64,000 nucleotides of DNA, from contig NZ_JACOMF010000026.1 of assembly GCF_014283215.1 (NCBI RefSeq), forward strand, positions 1-64,000, written 5' to 3'. Below, in pieces: positions 8,866 to 17,828 of this stretch. The translations under genes were made by a program, and so were the position numbers. This DNA is from Siccirubricoccus deserti (GTDB lineage: Bacteria > Pseudomonadota > Alphaproteobacteria > Acetobacterales > Acetobacteraceae). The notes under the pieces were generated by a model. That model saw only the letters and a program-made list of their open reading frames with translations, made no database searches and was not told the origin of the DNA. Positions within the stretch are counted from its first letter, which is position 1, and the number at the start of each line of letters is the position of its first letter.

Positions 8866-9918
8866 TTAACGCGGCGCGGTTGCGGGCACCGGCACCCGCG
8901 CCGGGGTGGAGAGCATGGACAGGCCCTCGCGGATGCGGTCGTTGAAGCGGTGGGTCACCATGTCCATCGCCACATCGACGGCATGGGCGAAGCCGGTGGC
9001 GTCGGTGCCGCCATGCGACTTCACCACCACGCCGTTCAGGCCGAGCAGGATGGCACCGTTGTAGCGGCGCGGGTCCATCCATTCGCGCAGCCGGTCGAGC
9101 GCCGGGCGGGCCAGCAGGTAGCCCATCCGCGCCGGGACGCTGCTGGTGAAGACCTGGCGCAGCAGGTCGCGCATCAGCTTAAGCGCGCCCTCCCCGGTCT
9201 TCAGCGCGACATTCCCGGTGAAGCCGTCGGTGACCACCACGTCGACGGTACCGGCGGCGATGTCATGGCCTTCGATGAAGCCGTGGAAATTCGGCCCGAT
9301 ATGGCTTTCGCGGAGCACCTCGGCGGCTTGGCGCACCCGCTCATCGCCCTTCAGCTCCTCGGAGCCGACGTTGAGCAGGCCGAAGCTCGGCGCGGTCAGG
9401 CCGAGCACGGCGCGGGCGAAGGTGTCCCCCATGACGGCGAATTCCACCAAGTTGCGGGCATCGCACTGCACATTGGCGCCGAGGTCGAGCATCACCACAT
9501 CGCCGCGTGCCGAGGGGGTGATGGCCGCGAGCGCCGGCCGGTCGATCTCCGGCAGCGTCTTCACCACGATCTTCGCCAACGCCATCAGCGCACCGGTGTT
9601 CCCGGCTGAGACCACGCCGCTCGCCTCGCCACTGGCCACGGCGTCGATCGCCAGGCGCATGGAACTGTTGCGGCCCTGGCGCAGCGCCGCGGTTGGCTTC
9701 ATCTCCGCCGAGATGACGCCGGGCGCGTGCCGCAACATGCAGAGCTTCGCCGCGCGCGGCCGCCGCGCGAGCATCGCACCGATCCTGGCCTCATCACCGA
9801 TCAGCAGGAAGCGGGCCTTTGGATGCCGCTCGGCAGCCAATTCCAACCCATCCAGCACGATGTCGGGTGCGTTGTCGCCCCCCATGGCATCGATCGCCAG
9901 GGAGAAGGTTTGCGACAC
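8866..9918 (-). CDS. plsX: Phosphate acyltransferase PlsX
   Basis: Makes acyl-phosphate from acyl-ACP for phosphatidic acid synthesis by the PlsX/PlsY route. I place the start at a GTG (9918) giving VSQTFSLAIDAMGGDNAP, because the family always opens with an IAxDAMGGD motif close to the N-terminus. The frame upstream overlaps rpmF and is not conserved. Length is then 350 residues, typical. Later conserved pieces include GDEARI, AASGEASGVVSAGNTGALMA (near 103-122) and VTDGFTGNVALKT. It is transcribed with rpmF and fabH. Confidence 0.95.
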   Translation of the reverse strand: MSQTFSLAIDAMGGDNAPDIVLDGLELAAERHPKARFLLIGDEARIGAMLARRPRAAKLCMLRHAPGVISAEMKPTAALRQGRNSSMRLAIDAVASGEASGVVSAGNTGALMALAKIVVKTLPEIDRPALAAITPSARGDVVMLDLGANVQCDARNLVEFAVMGDTFARAVLGLTAPSFGLLNVGSEELKGDERVRQAAEVLRESHIGPNFHGFIEGHDIAAGTVDVVVTDGFTGNVALKTGEGALKLMRDLLRQVFTSSVPARMGYLLARPALDRLREWMDPRRYNGAILLGLNGVVVKSHGGTDATGFAHAVDVAMDMVTHRFNDRIREGLSMLSTPARVPVPATAPR

Positions 9919-9953
9919 GGCTTGCGGGCCTCCGCCAAGCTGCCCCGTGTGGC

Positions 9954-10154
9954 TCAGGTGCGGACGACGCCCTTGACGGCCTCGGCGGCGATGACCTCGC
10001 GGCTGTCGTAGTAGCCGCAGGAGCTGCACACATGGTGCGAGCGCTTCAGCTCACCGCAGTTGGGGCACTCGGCATGGTTCTCGCGCGGGAGCGCCTCATG
10101 CGCGCGGCGCATGCCGCGGCGGGAGGGCGAAACCTTCTTCTTCGGAACGGCCAT
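9954..10154 (-). CDS. rpmF: 50S ribosomal protein L32
   Basis: A 66-residue ribosomal large-subunit protein. The N-terminus [19 protein letters not shown] is diagnostic, and a four-cysteine zinc ribbon is present: Cys30 and Cys33 (CPNC), Cys43 and Cys46 (CSSC). It starts the plsX-fabH segment, as in many bacteria. Keeping the zinc-binding form suggests this is the standard C+ paralogue. Confidence 0.98.
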   Translation of the reverse strand: MAVPKKKVSPSRRGMRRAHEALPRENHAECPNCGELKRSHHVCSSCGYYDSREVIAAEAVKGVVRT

Positions 10155-10277
10155 GGTGCCGAGCCTTCCTTTTCAAGCCTTAGCGGGATTCAACGGGAGC
10201 GCGGCGCTGTAGCACCCTGCCCCCCGGCACGCAAGTTGCCGTGCTTTCCGCCGCGGTTGCGCGGCCGCAGGTGCCGG

Positions 10278-10769
10278 TCATTGCGGCCGCCGCAGCGTCG
10301 CCAAGGCGGCGAAGGCGCCGGTCTGGCCATCCTGCGCTTCCGGCGGCAATTCCGCGCCCGGAGCCCGGGGATAGGGGTCGAGCGCCAGGGCAAGCTGCTC
10401 GGCAACCGCCTCGCCCAGGTCGGCGACGCCATCGGGGCAGGCGATCTCGTCGAGGTCCTCGGGGCCGTCGGCCTCCTCCTGCTCCGGCGGCAGCAGGCGG
10501 AAGGCGAGCGACTCCGCCATCTGCTGCTCGACCGGCTCCAGGGTGACGATGCAGGCCTGGGTGACCGTCGCGGTGAAGCGTCCCTCGGCCCGCACCGCGC
10601 CGTCCGGCTCCGGCGTGAGCCGCAGTTCCGCGGCCAGGGCGGCGATGCCGAGCAGGTGAAAGCGCCGGCTCAGCGCCTCGCATTCCGCCGGAGTCGCAGT
10701 GATCTCCACATGGCGGCCGGCCGGGCCGACCGTGCCGAGCGGCAGGGGGCGGGAGAATTCAGGCTGCAT
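10278..10769 (-). CDS. YceD/DUF177 family protein
   Basis: A 163-residue member of the DUF177 (YceD) family, which sits next to rpmF across bacteria and is linked to 23S rRNA maturation in some species. The ATG at 10769 gives MQPEFSRPLPLGTVG, matching the usual N-terminus. The characteristic segment VTQACIVTLEPVEQQM has the family's conserved cysteine, and the acidic EEADGPEDLDEI stretch follows. Its start overlaps the end of the upstream chaperone-like gene by about 10 bases, so the two are translationally coupled. Confidence 0.9.
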   Translation of the reverse strand: MQPEFSRPLPLGTVGPAGRHVEITATPAECEALSRRFHLLGIAALAAELRLTPEPDGAVRAEGRFTATVTQACIVTLEPVEQQMAESLAFRLLPPEQEEADGPEDLDEIACPDGVADLGEAVAEQLALALDPYPRAPGAELPPEAQDGQTGAFAALATLRRPQ

Positions 10770-11325
10770 CGGCAGGGCGCTCCGGGGCCGGGAACTGCGC
10801 CGTGCCGCGCAGCAGGCTGGCGAAGGGCTGTGCCGCCAGCGCCGCCGCCGCACGCATCGCCTGGGCCGCCAGCGCCCGTGCCCCGGCCGGCGGGTCGCCG
10901 CCGGTGGCCTCGGCCCGCCAGACGTTGCGCCGCAGCGCCTCGGCCAGCGCCGTGGCGTCGCCGGCGTCGATCGCCGCCTCATAGGCATGGGCGCGGCCGT
11001 GGAAGGCCTCCCACATCCGCTTCATCCGCTTGCCGACGACCATATCGCCGACCCCCATCTCCCGCAGGTTCATGTCCATGTCGGCGAACATGGCGTCGAA
11101 CACCGCCTGGGCCAACGCCGCGCCGCGCGGGTCAGGGTCGTTGCGCAGCCGGTGGATGACCAGCGCCACATGCAGCCCGACCAGGTCGAACCGGCCATCG
11201 AGTGAATCCGGCACGCCGAGGCCACCGAAGAACCAGGGGTCGCGTGCCGCGGCGACAGCCGCGCCATACAGCTCGAAGCCGGCCCGCTCATGCGGCCGGC
11301 GGCGGAACAGGGCGAGGAGGCCCAT
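10759..11325 (-). CDS. Ubiquinol-cytochrome c chaperone (CBP3-like) protein
   Basis: A 188-residue protein of the ubiquinol-cytochrome c chaperone family (related to mitochondrial CBP3/UQCC1), thought to help cytochrome b assembly of the bc1 complex. Supporting segments are RFDLVGLHVALVIHRL, AQAVFDAMFADMDMNLREMGVGDMVVGKRMK (near 70-100) and AFHGRAHAYEAA. I chose the ATG at 11325 (MGLLALFRRR), because upstream codons run into the divergent bamE leader. It is the first gene of the yceD-rpmF-plsX-fabH run. Its proposed client, cytochrome b, is encoded at 28.4 kb. Confidence 0.88.
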   Translation of the reverse strand: MGLLALFRRRPHERAGFELYGAAVAAARDPWFFGGLGVPDSLDGRFDLVGLHVALVIHRLRNDPDPRGAALAQAVFDAMFADMDMNLREMGVGDMVVGKRMKRMWEAFHGRAHAYEAAIDAGDATALAEALRRNVWRAEATGGDPPAGARALAAQAMRAAAALAAQPFASLLRGTAQFPAPERPADAA

Positions 11326-11437
11326 GGGCGGCGGTCCTTCAACTGGCGGCGCGGTTGACCGTGCCGTGGCAAGATGGCATTCGCGGCAGGGCCGGCCCGG
11401 GGGGCACCCTCGGACGGCCGGCCAGCTGGAACGAGAC

Positions 11438-11953
11438 ATGGATCGCCCCACCCGTACGGTCAACGCAGCGCGAGCCCTGGCACTTGGAGCAATGCTCCTG
11501 CTGCCCGGGTGCAGCGTGTTCGATTCGCCCGTCGTCCAGCGCGGCAACCGGGTGACCGATGAGTTGCTGGCGCAGATCACCCCGGGGGTACAGACCCGCC
11601 AGGATGTCCAGTCGCTGCTCGGCTCCCCCACCCAGTCGAGCACCTTCGACGACAACAGCTGGTATTATATCAGCAGCAACACCCGGGCCCGGCCGGGCCG
11701 GGAGCTGGCGGTGAGCGACCAGCGGACCGTGGTGGTGCAATTCGACGAGCGCGGCGTGGTGCGCGAGGTGAAGACCCTCGGTGCCGAGGATGGCCAGCCG
11801 GTGGCGATGGTGGCGCGCGAGACCCCGAGCCCGGGCAATGAGCGGACGCTGCTGCAGGCGTTGTTCGGCAATGTCGGCCGGATCGGCCCGGGCGCCGCGC
11901 AGGCCGGAACCGGGCCGGGTACCATGGCACCGGGGCCGGGGCAGATCCGCTAG
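11438..11953 (+). CDS. bamE: Outer-membrane assembly lipoprotein BamE
   Basis: A 171-residue lipoprotein subunit of the beta-barrel assembly machine (SmpA/OmlA family). A lipobox LLPGC places the lipidated Cys at residue 25 after a short signal sequence. The BamE core follows: VTDELLAQITPGVQTRQDVQSLLGSP, then STFDDNSWYYISS, and QRTVVVQFDERGVV. The C-terminal tail is glycine/proline-rich and poorly conserved. It is divergent from the chaperone-like gene, a common arrangement in Alphaproteobacteria. Confidence 0.93.
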   Translation: MDRPTRTVNAARALALGAMLLLPGCSVFDSPVVQRGNRVTDELLAQITPGVQTRQDVQSLLGSPTQSSTFDDNSWYYISSNTRARPGRELAVSDQRTVVVQFDERGVVREVKTLGAEDGQPVAMVARETPSPGNERTLLQALFGNVGRIGPGAAQAGTGPGTMAPGPGQIR

Positions 11954-12181
11954 GGCTTCTCCGCGAAACCGTGTCGCGGCTCTGCGCGGCCTCAGCGATC
12001 GGTCCCGATCGGCGCTTCGGTACGCCTGCCGCGGCAAAGCCGCCGGAGGACACCAGAAAGTGTCCGGTACTGATGCCCTCCATGAGGCGGATCGCGGTGG
12101 GCCGGGTGCCTCGGCCTGTAGCGATCATCAGCAGATGCGCGGGTCAGGCCCTTGCGCGGCCTTGATGGGTAGGCCGCCGAA

Positions 12182-13150
12182 TCAGAAATGGCTCCAGCCG
12201 CCCGCCGGCAGGGTCATCGGCGCCCCGTCCGGGCCCCGCACCTGCACCTCCGGCGGCCCGGCGACGAACCCGCCGATCAGGGTGACGGCGACGCCGGCGG
12301 CGGCGGCACGGGCGAGGATCTCGGCCTCCGCCGTGGCCGGCGCGGCGAACAGCAGCTCGTAGTCATCGCCGCCGGTCAGGAGCAGCGGCAGCAGCGCCGG
12401 ATCGGCTTCGACCAGGGCGCGGGCGGCGGGCGACAGCGGTACTGAATCCGCCTTCAGCACCGCGCCACACCCCCCTGCCCGGCAGAGATGCCCGAGATCC
12501 TGGACCAGCCCGTCCGAGACATCCATCGTCGCCCGCGCCACCCCGGCAAGCGCCGAACCCAGCGCCAGGCGCGGCTCCGGCAGCCGGTAGCGCCGCGCCA
12601 GATGCCCCGCGGCATCACCCGGCAGCTTGCCCTGCAACACCCGCAGCCCGAGCGCCCCGTCGCCCAGCGTGCCGGAGACCCAGAGCGCATCCCCCGGCCG
12701 CGCCCCCTGCCGCCGCAGCGCCGCCCCCGGCGCCACGCTGCCGAGGATGGTCAGCGACAGCGTCATCGGTCCCGGGATGGAAACGGTATCGCCGCCGAGC
12801 ACCGAGAGCCCGAAGGCTGCCTGATCCGCCGCCAACCCGTCGACGAAACGGCCGAGCCAGGCGTCCGAGGTGCCGGGCGGCAGCGCCGTGGTCATCAGAT
12901 AGCCGAGCGGCGTCGCCCCCATGGCAGCGAGGTCGGACAGGTTCACCCGCAGCAGCTTGCGGCCGATGGTCTCCGGCGGATCCTCGGCGAGGAAATGCAC
13001 GCCGGCGACCATCGCATCCGCCGCCAGCACCAGCTGCCGGCCGGGCGGCGGGTCCAGCACCGCCGCGTCATCCTTGAGGTCCAGCGCGGCAGGGCCGGCG
13101 AGGCGGCGGAAATGCCGGGCGATCAGGGCGAATTCGCCCGGCAAGCCCAT
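12182..13150 (-). CDS. thiL: Thiamine-monophosphate kinase
   Basis: Phosphorylates thiamine monophosphate to thiamine diphosphate. It has 322 residues starting at the ATG 13150 (MGLPGEFALIARHF). PurM-like ATP-binding features are visible: LDLKDDAAVLDPPPG (near 22), the metal-binding DAMVAGVHF, GRKLLRVNLSDLAAMGATP (near 63), LGGDTVS (near 119) and DVSDGLVQDLGHL. It lies 4 bases after nusB and closes the riboflavin operon, giving a cofactor-synthesis cluster. Confidence 0.95.
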   Translation of the reverse strand: MGLPGEFALIARHFRRLAGPAALDLKDDAAVLDPPPGRQLVLAADAMVAGVHFLAEDPPETIGRKLLRVNLSDLAAMGATPLGYLMTTALPPGTSDAWLGRFVDGLAADQAAFGLSVLGGDTVSIPGPMTLSLTILGSVAPGAALRRQGARPGDALWVSGTLGDGALGLRVLQGKLPGDAAGHLARRYRLPEPRLALGSALAGVARATMDVSDGLVQDLGHLCRAGGCGAVLKADSVPLSPAARALVEADPALLPLLLTGGDDYELLFAAPATAEAEILARAAAAGVAVTLIGGFVAGPPEVQVRGPDGAPMTLPAGGWSHF

Positions 13151-13154
13151 TGGC

Positions 13155-13808
13155 TCAGGGGCCGGCGCGACGCGGCGCGCCGGCGAATTCCTCCGCCCGC
13201 AGGGCGCGCGCCATGGCGTCGAGCACGCCGTTGGCGAAGCGCGGCTCCTCGCCGCCGAAGAAACCATGGGCGATGTCGAGGTACTCGTTGATCACCACCC
13301 GGGCGGGCGGCTCCCTGGCCTCCCACAGCTCGGCACAGGCGGCGCGCAGCAGGGCACGCAGAACCGGGTCGAGCTTGGTCAACGGCCATCCGGCGTCCAG
13401 ATGCCCGGCGATAATGCCGTCCAAGGTCGCGCCATGCTTCGCGGCACGGCGGACGATGGCGGAGAACAGCGGCGCATCCGCCTCCGGCACGCGGCCATCC
13501 TCGAAGCCGCCATCGCCGGCGGCGCTGCCGATGCGGTGGCGGAGGAATTGCGCGACAACGGATTCGGCCGGCTCGCCCGTGTGCTCGCTCTGGTAGAGCG
13601 CCTGCACCGCCGCGACCCTGGCCCCGGTGCGCGGCCGGCCACGCTGCTGGGGCGCCGGCGCGCCGCCGCGCTGCGGCTTGCCCTTGCCGGGACGCTTCGC
13701 GTCGGCGGGCTTCGGCGGCGTCGCGGCTGCGGCTTCCGGCTGTTCCGCCGCGATCTCGGCACGCAGGCGGTCGAGTTCGGGAGTCGCGGATTTCTCGCCG
13801 GCCATCAC
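13155..13808 (-). CDS. nusB: Transcription antitermination factor NusB, N-terminally extended
   Basis: Binds boxA RNA with NusE in rRNA antitermination. The core domain starts at about residue 60 (GARVAAVQALYQSE) and ends with VINEYLDIAHGFFGGEEPRFANGVLDA, both typical. The first 60 residues are a low-complexity Ala/Pro/Lys-rich extension absent from most NusB proteins, making it 217 rather than about 150 residues. The start overlaps the ribH stop (ATGA type), so an ATG at 13808 or 13805 is well supported by coupling. ribH-nusB-thiL is a classic gene order. Confidence 0.94.
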   Translation of the reverse strand: MMAGEKSATPELDRLRAEIAAEQPEAAAATPPKPADAKRPGKGKPQRGGAPAPQQRGRPRTGARVAAVQALYQSEHTGEPAESVVAQFLRHRIGSAAGDGGFEDGRVPEADAPLFSAIVRRAAKHGATLDGIIAGHLDAGWPLTKLDPVLRALLRAACAELWEAREPPARVVINEYLDIAHGFFGGEEPRFANGVLDAMARALRAEEFAGAPRRAGP

Positions 13809-14299
13809 AGGCCCCAGCGCCGCCGCAGCGCCACCTGGCCGAGCAGCGCATGCGCCGCCTCGGCGCCCTTGTTGTGGCGATCCTCGGCGGAGCGCGCCAC
13901 CGCCTGCTGCAGCGTGTCGACGGTGAGCAGCCCGAAGCCGATGGCGGCGCCGCTGGCGGTGCTGACATCCATCACGCCCTGGCAGACCGCCGAGCAGATG
14001 AAATCGTAATGGTCGGTCTCGCCCTTCACCACGCAGCCGAGCAGCAGAAAACCGTCAAAGCCGGTACCGCCCGGCAGCGCACCCTGTGCCAGAGCCATAC
14101 GCAGCGCCGCCGGCAGCTCGAAGGCGCCGGCGACGTCAACCACCGTCACCTGTGCCCCGGCCTCGCCGAGCACCCGCTCCGCGCCGCGCCGCATGCCGGT
14201 GACCACCGCCTCATAGTACGGCGCCTGGATCACCAGCAGCCGCGGCGCCGAGCCTGGGATGGGCTGCGCCACGCGCTCCGGCGCATCAATCGTACTCAT
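13805..14299 (-). CDS. ribH: 6,7-dimethyl-8-ribityllumazine synthase
   Basis: Condenses the ribityl-pyrimidine and butanone phosphate to lumazine, the penultimate riboflavin step. It has 164 residues. Key motifs are VAGAFELPAALRMAL (near 55-69), LLGCVVKGETDHYDFIC (near 86-102) with the catalytic His of TDHYDF, and GFGLLTVDT. Four-base overlaps with ribBA upstream and nusB downstream show a single translationally coupled operon. Confidence 0.96.
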   Translation of the reverse strand: MSTIDAPERVAQPIPGSAPRLLVIQAPYYEAVVTGMRRGAERVLGEAGAQVTVVDVAGAFELPAALRMALAQGALPGGTGFDGFLLLGCVVKGETDHYDFICSAVCQGVMDVSTASGAAIGFGLLTVDTLQQAVARSAEDRHNKGAEAAHALLGQVALRRRWGL

Positions 14300-15438
14300 T
14301 CCCTATCCTTCCGGACCAGCGGCTTCGATTCCAGCACCCTGAGGCCATAGCCTTCGAGGCCAACGATCGGCCGCGGGTTGTTCGACAGCCGCACCATGTC
14401 GCGCACGCCGAGATCCGCCAGGATCTGGGCGCCGATCCCATAGTCGCGGATCTCCGGCGGTGCAACGCGACGATCCTTGTTGCGCTTCACCTGCTCGCTC
14501 ATGTTGGTCAAGCGCCAGTCGCGGATGACGACGACGACGCCGCGCCCGGCCGCGGCGATCATCCGCATCGCATCGTGCAGGTCGCGGGTGCCGGTGCCGG
14601 CGATGATGTCGTGCAGCAGGTTGGCGGCGTGCATCCGCACATGCACCGCGCCGGGCGCCGAGACATCACCCTTCACCAGCGCCAGATGCTCGGCGTACTC
14701 CAGCGTGTTGGTGTAGACCACCAACTGCCACTCGCCGCCGATCGGGTGGTCGATGTGGCTTTCCTGGATGCGCCGCACCAGCCGTTCGGTCCGCCGGCGA
14801 TGCGCGATCAGGTCGGCGATGGTGCCGAGCTTCAGCCCATGATGCTGGGCGAAGGCGACGAGATCCGGCATCCGCGCCATGGTGCCGTCGTCGTTCATGA
14901 TCTCGCAGATCACGCCGGAGGGGTTGAGCCCGGCCAGCCGCGCCAGATCCACCGAGGCCTCGGTATGCCCGGCCCGCACCAGCGTGCCGCCGTCGCGGGC
15001 CATCAGCGGAAAGATATGGCCGGGGGTGACGATGTCGTCGCGGCCCATCTCGGGGTTGATCGCCACCGCGATGGTATGGGCACGGTCGGCCGCCGAGATG
15101 CCGGTGGTCACCCCCTCCTTCGCCTCGATCGAGACGGTGAAGGCGGTGGCGTGGCGGGTGCCGTTGGCCGCGGCCATCAGCGGCAGGCCGAGCTGTTCCA
15201 CCCGCGGCCGCCCGAGCGCCAGGCAGATCAGGCCGCGGGCGTATTTGGCCATGAAATTGATCGCGTCCGGCGTGGCGAACTGGCCGGGAATGACGAGGTC
15301 GCCCTCGTTCTCGCGGTCCTCGTCATCCACCAGGATGAACATGCGGCCGCGCCGTGCCTCCTCGATCAGCTCCTCGGTCGGGGAGATGAATTCGGCAAAG
15401 CTGGCTTTTTGCGGCAGCGAAACAGTCATCGGCGGCAT
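14296..15438 (-). CDS. ribB: 3,4-dihydroxy-2-butanone 4-phosphate synthase with degenerate GTP cyclohydrolase II-like domain
   Basis: The N-terminal half (about 1-215) is a complete RibB domain: VDDEDRENEGDLV, RHATAFTVSIEAKEGVTTGIS and RAGHTEASVDLARLAGL. It converts ribulose 5-phosphate to the butanone phosphate. The C-terminal 150 residues align with GTP cyclohydrolase II but contain no cysteine at all, so the three zinc ligands are missing, and the position reads VRMHAANLLHDI. This fits the alphaproteobacterial RibB fusions (RibBX type) in which only the butanone phosphate activity remains. A true ribA should then exist elsewhere in the genome. Confidence 0.94.
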   Translation of the reverse strand: MPPMTVSLPQKASFAEFISPTEELIEEARRGRMFILVDDEDRENEGDLVIPGQFATPDAINFMAKYARGLICLALGRPRVEQLGLPLMAAANGTRHATAFTVSIEAKEGVTTGISAADRAHTIAVAINPEMGRDDIVTPGHIFPLMARDGGTLVRAGHTEASVDLARLAGLNPSGVICEIMNDDGTMARMPDLVAFAQHHGLKLGTIADLIAHRRRTERLVRRIQESHIDHPIGGEWQLVVYTNTLEYAEHLALVKGDVSAPGAVHVRMHAANLLHDIIAGTGTRDLHDAMRMIAAAGRGVVVVIRDWRLTNMSEQVKRNKDRRVAPPEIRDYGIGAQILADLGVRDMVRLSNNPRPIVGLEGYGLRVLESKPLVRKDRE

Positions 15439-15441
15439 CCT

Positions 15442-16080
15442 CTACACTACGCTTCGCGCACCGATGGCGCCCGGATCCGCCGCCACCAGCCGCGCTACGT
15501 ACCGCGCCAGCGTGTCGATCTCGATGTTCACGCGCCCGCCCGGCTGCAGGGTGCCGAAGGTGGTCACGGCCGCGGTGTGCGGGATGATGTTGACCCCGAA
15601 CACGTCCCCGTCAACCTCGTTCACCGTAAGGGAAACGCCGTCGATGGCGATGGAGCCCTTCTCGGCAACGAAGCGTGACAATCCTGGCGGCAGGCGGAAG
15701 CGCCAGCGCACCGAGGCATTCTCCGGCACCGCCGACAGCACCTCGGCCACGCCATCGACATGGCCGGAGACCAGATGCCCGCCCAGCTCGTCGCCGATCC
15801 GCAACGAGCGTTCAAGATTGATCCGGCTGCCGGCCCGCAACAGCCCGAGCGTGGTCTTCGACAGGGTTTCGGCCGAGGCATCCACGGCGAACCAGTCGCC
15901 GCCGAGCTGCACCGCCGTCAGGCAGCAGCCCGAGCAGGCGATGGAGGCGCCGATGACCGCCGGCTGTGGCTGTGCGAGGAAGGCCGGCGAGGTGCCGATG
16001 ACGAGGCGCATGTCCTGGCCCTCGCCGATCGGCTGGATCTCACGCACCGTGCCAAGGTCGGTCACGATCCCGGTGAACAT
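15442..16080 (-). CDS. ribE: Riboflavin synthase alpha subunit
   Basis: Dismutates two lumazines to riboflavin. It has 212 residues with the two tandem lumazine-binding beta-barrels. The start MFTGIVTDLGTVREIQ is diagnostic, repeat one holds SIACSGCCLTAVQLGGDWFAVDAS, and repeat two has GSIAIDGVSLTVNEVDGDVFGVNIIPHT. It overlaps the end of ribD by 19 bases and lies 3 bases before ribBA. No FMN riboswitch could be recognised anywhere ahead of this operon. Confidence 0.96.
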   Translation of the reverse strand: MFTGIVTDLGTVREIQPIGEGQDMRLVIGTSPAFLAQPQPAVIGASIACSGCCLTAVQLGGDWFAVDASAETLSKTTLGLLRAGSRINLERSLRIGDELGGHLVSGHVDGVAEVLSAVPENASVRWRFRLPPGLSRFVAEKGSIAIDGVSLTVNEVDGDVFGVNIIPHTAAVTTFGTLQPGGRVNIEIDTLARYVARLVAADPGAIGARSVV

Positions 16081-17213
16081 TGGTCCGAGGTCTCCTCGTG
16101 GACGAGTTCGGTCAGCCAGTCCTGGCCGACGGGGCGGCTCGCCACGCGCCGGAATCTGGGCATGGCGGAAAGCAGGTCCAGCGGCAAGGGCTGCACCGCG
16201 GGCAGGCCGTCGCCGCCGATGATGCCGGGGGCGTGGAACCAGGCGAGGCGCTGGACCAGGCCGGCCCTGAGCAACGCGGCCGCCAGCCCGGCCCCCCCCT
16301 CGGCCATCACCCGCGTCACCCCGCGCTGCGCCAGCGCGCCGAGCAGCGCCGCCAGATCGAGCCCCCGCCGCTCCCGCCGCACCGTCAATATATCGACGCC
16401 GGCGGCCTGGTAGGGAGCCAGGGACGCCGGCTTCTGCCCGGTGCGGGTGGCGATCCAGGTCGGCATCTCCCGCGCCGTCGTCACCAGGCGGGAGGCGATC
16501 GGGGTGCGCAGCCGGGAATCGGCGACGACCCGGGCCAGCGGCACCCGGGCCATGCCGGGGATGCGGCAGGTGAGCTCCGGGTCATCGGCCAGCACCGTGC
16601 CGCTGCCGACCAGGATGGCGTCGTGGCTGGCGCGGATGGCATGGGCGGCGCGGCGTGCCTCCGGCCCGGTGATCCATTTGCTCTCGCCGGTGGAGGTGGC
16701 GATGCGGCCGTCCAGCGTGGTCGCGAGTTTCAGCGTCACCAGAGGCAGGCCACGGGTGATGCGGCGGGCGAAGCCGGCATTGTCGGCCCGGGCCGCGGCG
16801 CCGCCGAGGCCGAGTTCCACGATCACCCCGGCATCCCGAAGCCGCTGCAGCCCGCGGCCGTCGACCCGCGGGTCGGGGTCGCCGGTCGCCACCACCACGC
16901 GGCGCACGCCGGCGCGGATCAGCGCGTCGCAGCAGGGCGGGGTGCGACCCCAGTGGGAGCAGGGTTCCAGGGTGACATAGGCAGTGGCGCCGCGGGCCGC
17001 CTCCCCTGCCCGGGCCAGCGCCTCGGCCTCGGCATGCGGCCGGCCGCCGGGCTGGGTCCAGCCGCGGCCGACCACCTGGCCGTCGCGCACCAGCACGCAG
17101 CCGACCGCCGGGTTGGGCCAGGTATTGCCGAGGCCGCGGCGGGCCAGGGCCAGGGCAGCGGCCATATGGGCCGCATCCCCTTCGGGATCGGGACCCGCGT
17201 CGGAATCAGCCAT
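16062..17213 (-). CDS. ribD: Bifunctional riboflavin deaminase/reductase RibD
   Basis: Carries out the second and third riboflavin steps. It has 383 residues. The N-terminal CMP/dCMP deaminase-type domain shows zinc ligands His60 and catalytic Glu62 (GRPHAEAEAL), Cys85 (LEPCSHWGR) and Cys94 (TPPCCDAL). The C-terminal reductase domain starts near 150 (RGLPLVTLKLATTLDGRIA) and includes VMAEGGAGLAAALL. It is the first rib gene after nrdR, separated by about 75 bases, so the rib genes may share the glyA/nrdR promoter or have their own. Confidence 0.96.
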   Translation of the reverse strand: MADSDAGPDPEGDAAHMAAALALARRGLGNTWPNPAVGCVLVRDGQVVGRGWTQPGGRPHAEAEALARAGEAARGATAYVTLEPCSHWGRTPPCCDALIRAGVRRVVVATGDPDPRVDGRGLQRLRDAGVIVELGLGGAAARADNAGFARRITRGLPLVTLKLATTLDGRIATSTGESKWITGPEARRAAHAIRASHDAILVGSGTVLADDPELTCRIPGMARVPLARVVADSRLRTPIASRLVTTAREMPTWIATRTGQKPASLAPYQAAGVDILTVRRERRGLDLAALLGALAQRGVTRVMAEGGAGLAAALLRAGLVQRLAWFHAPGIIGGDGLPAVQPLPLDLLSAMPRFRRVASRPVGQDWLTELVHEETSDQCSPGS

Positions 17214-17289
17214 GGGGGTCAGCGCTGGGCGAGGAGTCGCATCGGCGGAAAGTGGCGCAGCCAGGGGCCCGGGGAAAGGGGCCGGAGGC

Positions 17290-17742
17290 TCAGCCCGACT
17301 TCAGCCCGCCGAGGAATTCGCGGAAATCCCGCGCCTCGCTGAAATTGCGGTAGACGCTGGCGAAGCGGACATAGGCCACCTCGTCCACCTCCTTCAGCGT
17401 CTCCATGACGATCTCGCCGATCTGGCGGGAGGTGACCTCGTTCTCCGCCTCGGTCTCCAGCCGGCGCTGGATGCCGTTGACGATGCGCTCGATCCGGTCC
17501 TCGCCGACCGGCCGCTTGCGCAGCGCGACGCGGATGGAGCGGGCGACCTTCTCGCGGTCGAAGGGCACCCTGCGGCCATCGCTCTTCAGCACGGTGATCT
17601 CGCGCAGCTGGACCCGCTCGAAGGTGGTGAAGCGGGCGCCGCAACTCGGGCAGGAGCGGCGGCGGCGGATCGCCGCACTGTCCTCGGCCGGGCGGCTGTC
17701 CTTCACCTGGGTGTCGTCGCTGCCGCAGTAGGGGCACTTCAT
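17290..17742 (-). CDS. nrdR: Transcriptional repressor NrdR
   Basis: A 150-residue ATP-cone repressor of ribonucleotide reductase genes. The zinc ribbon is Cys3/Cys6 (CPYC) and Cys31/Cys34 (CPSC), followed by [20 protein letters not shown]. The ATP-cone spans about 46-136. glyA-nrdR-ribD is a widespread gene order. No ribonucleotide reductase gene is in the window, so its targets are elsewhere. Confidence 0.97.
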   Translation of the reverse strand: MKCPYCGSDDTQVKDSRPAEDSAAIRRRRSCPSCGARFTTFERVQLREITVLKSDGRRVPFDREKVARSIRVALRKRPVGEDRIERIVNGIQRRLETEAENEVTSRQIGEIVMETLKEVDEVAYVRFASVYRNFSEARDFREFLGGLKSG

Positions 17743-17828
17743 AGGCGGTGCCCTCCGGTGGCACGGGTAAGCTCAGGCCCCGCGGCCACCGTGGCGCCGC
17801 AGAGCGGGACGGCGCCTATCCTGCCGGG

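Noticed and set aside
7993-9609. 538-codon plus-strand frame across fabH and plsX
   Set aside because: Antisense shadow of two conserved genes; no domain recognised.
17214-17289. Possible FMN riboswitch ahead of ribD
   Set aside because: The gap of about 75 bases is too short and lacks the conserved AGGAU...GGC-type core.
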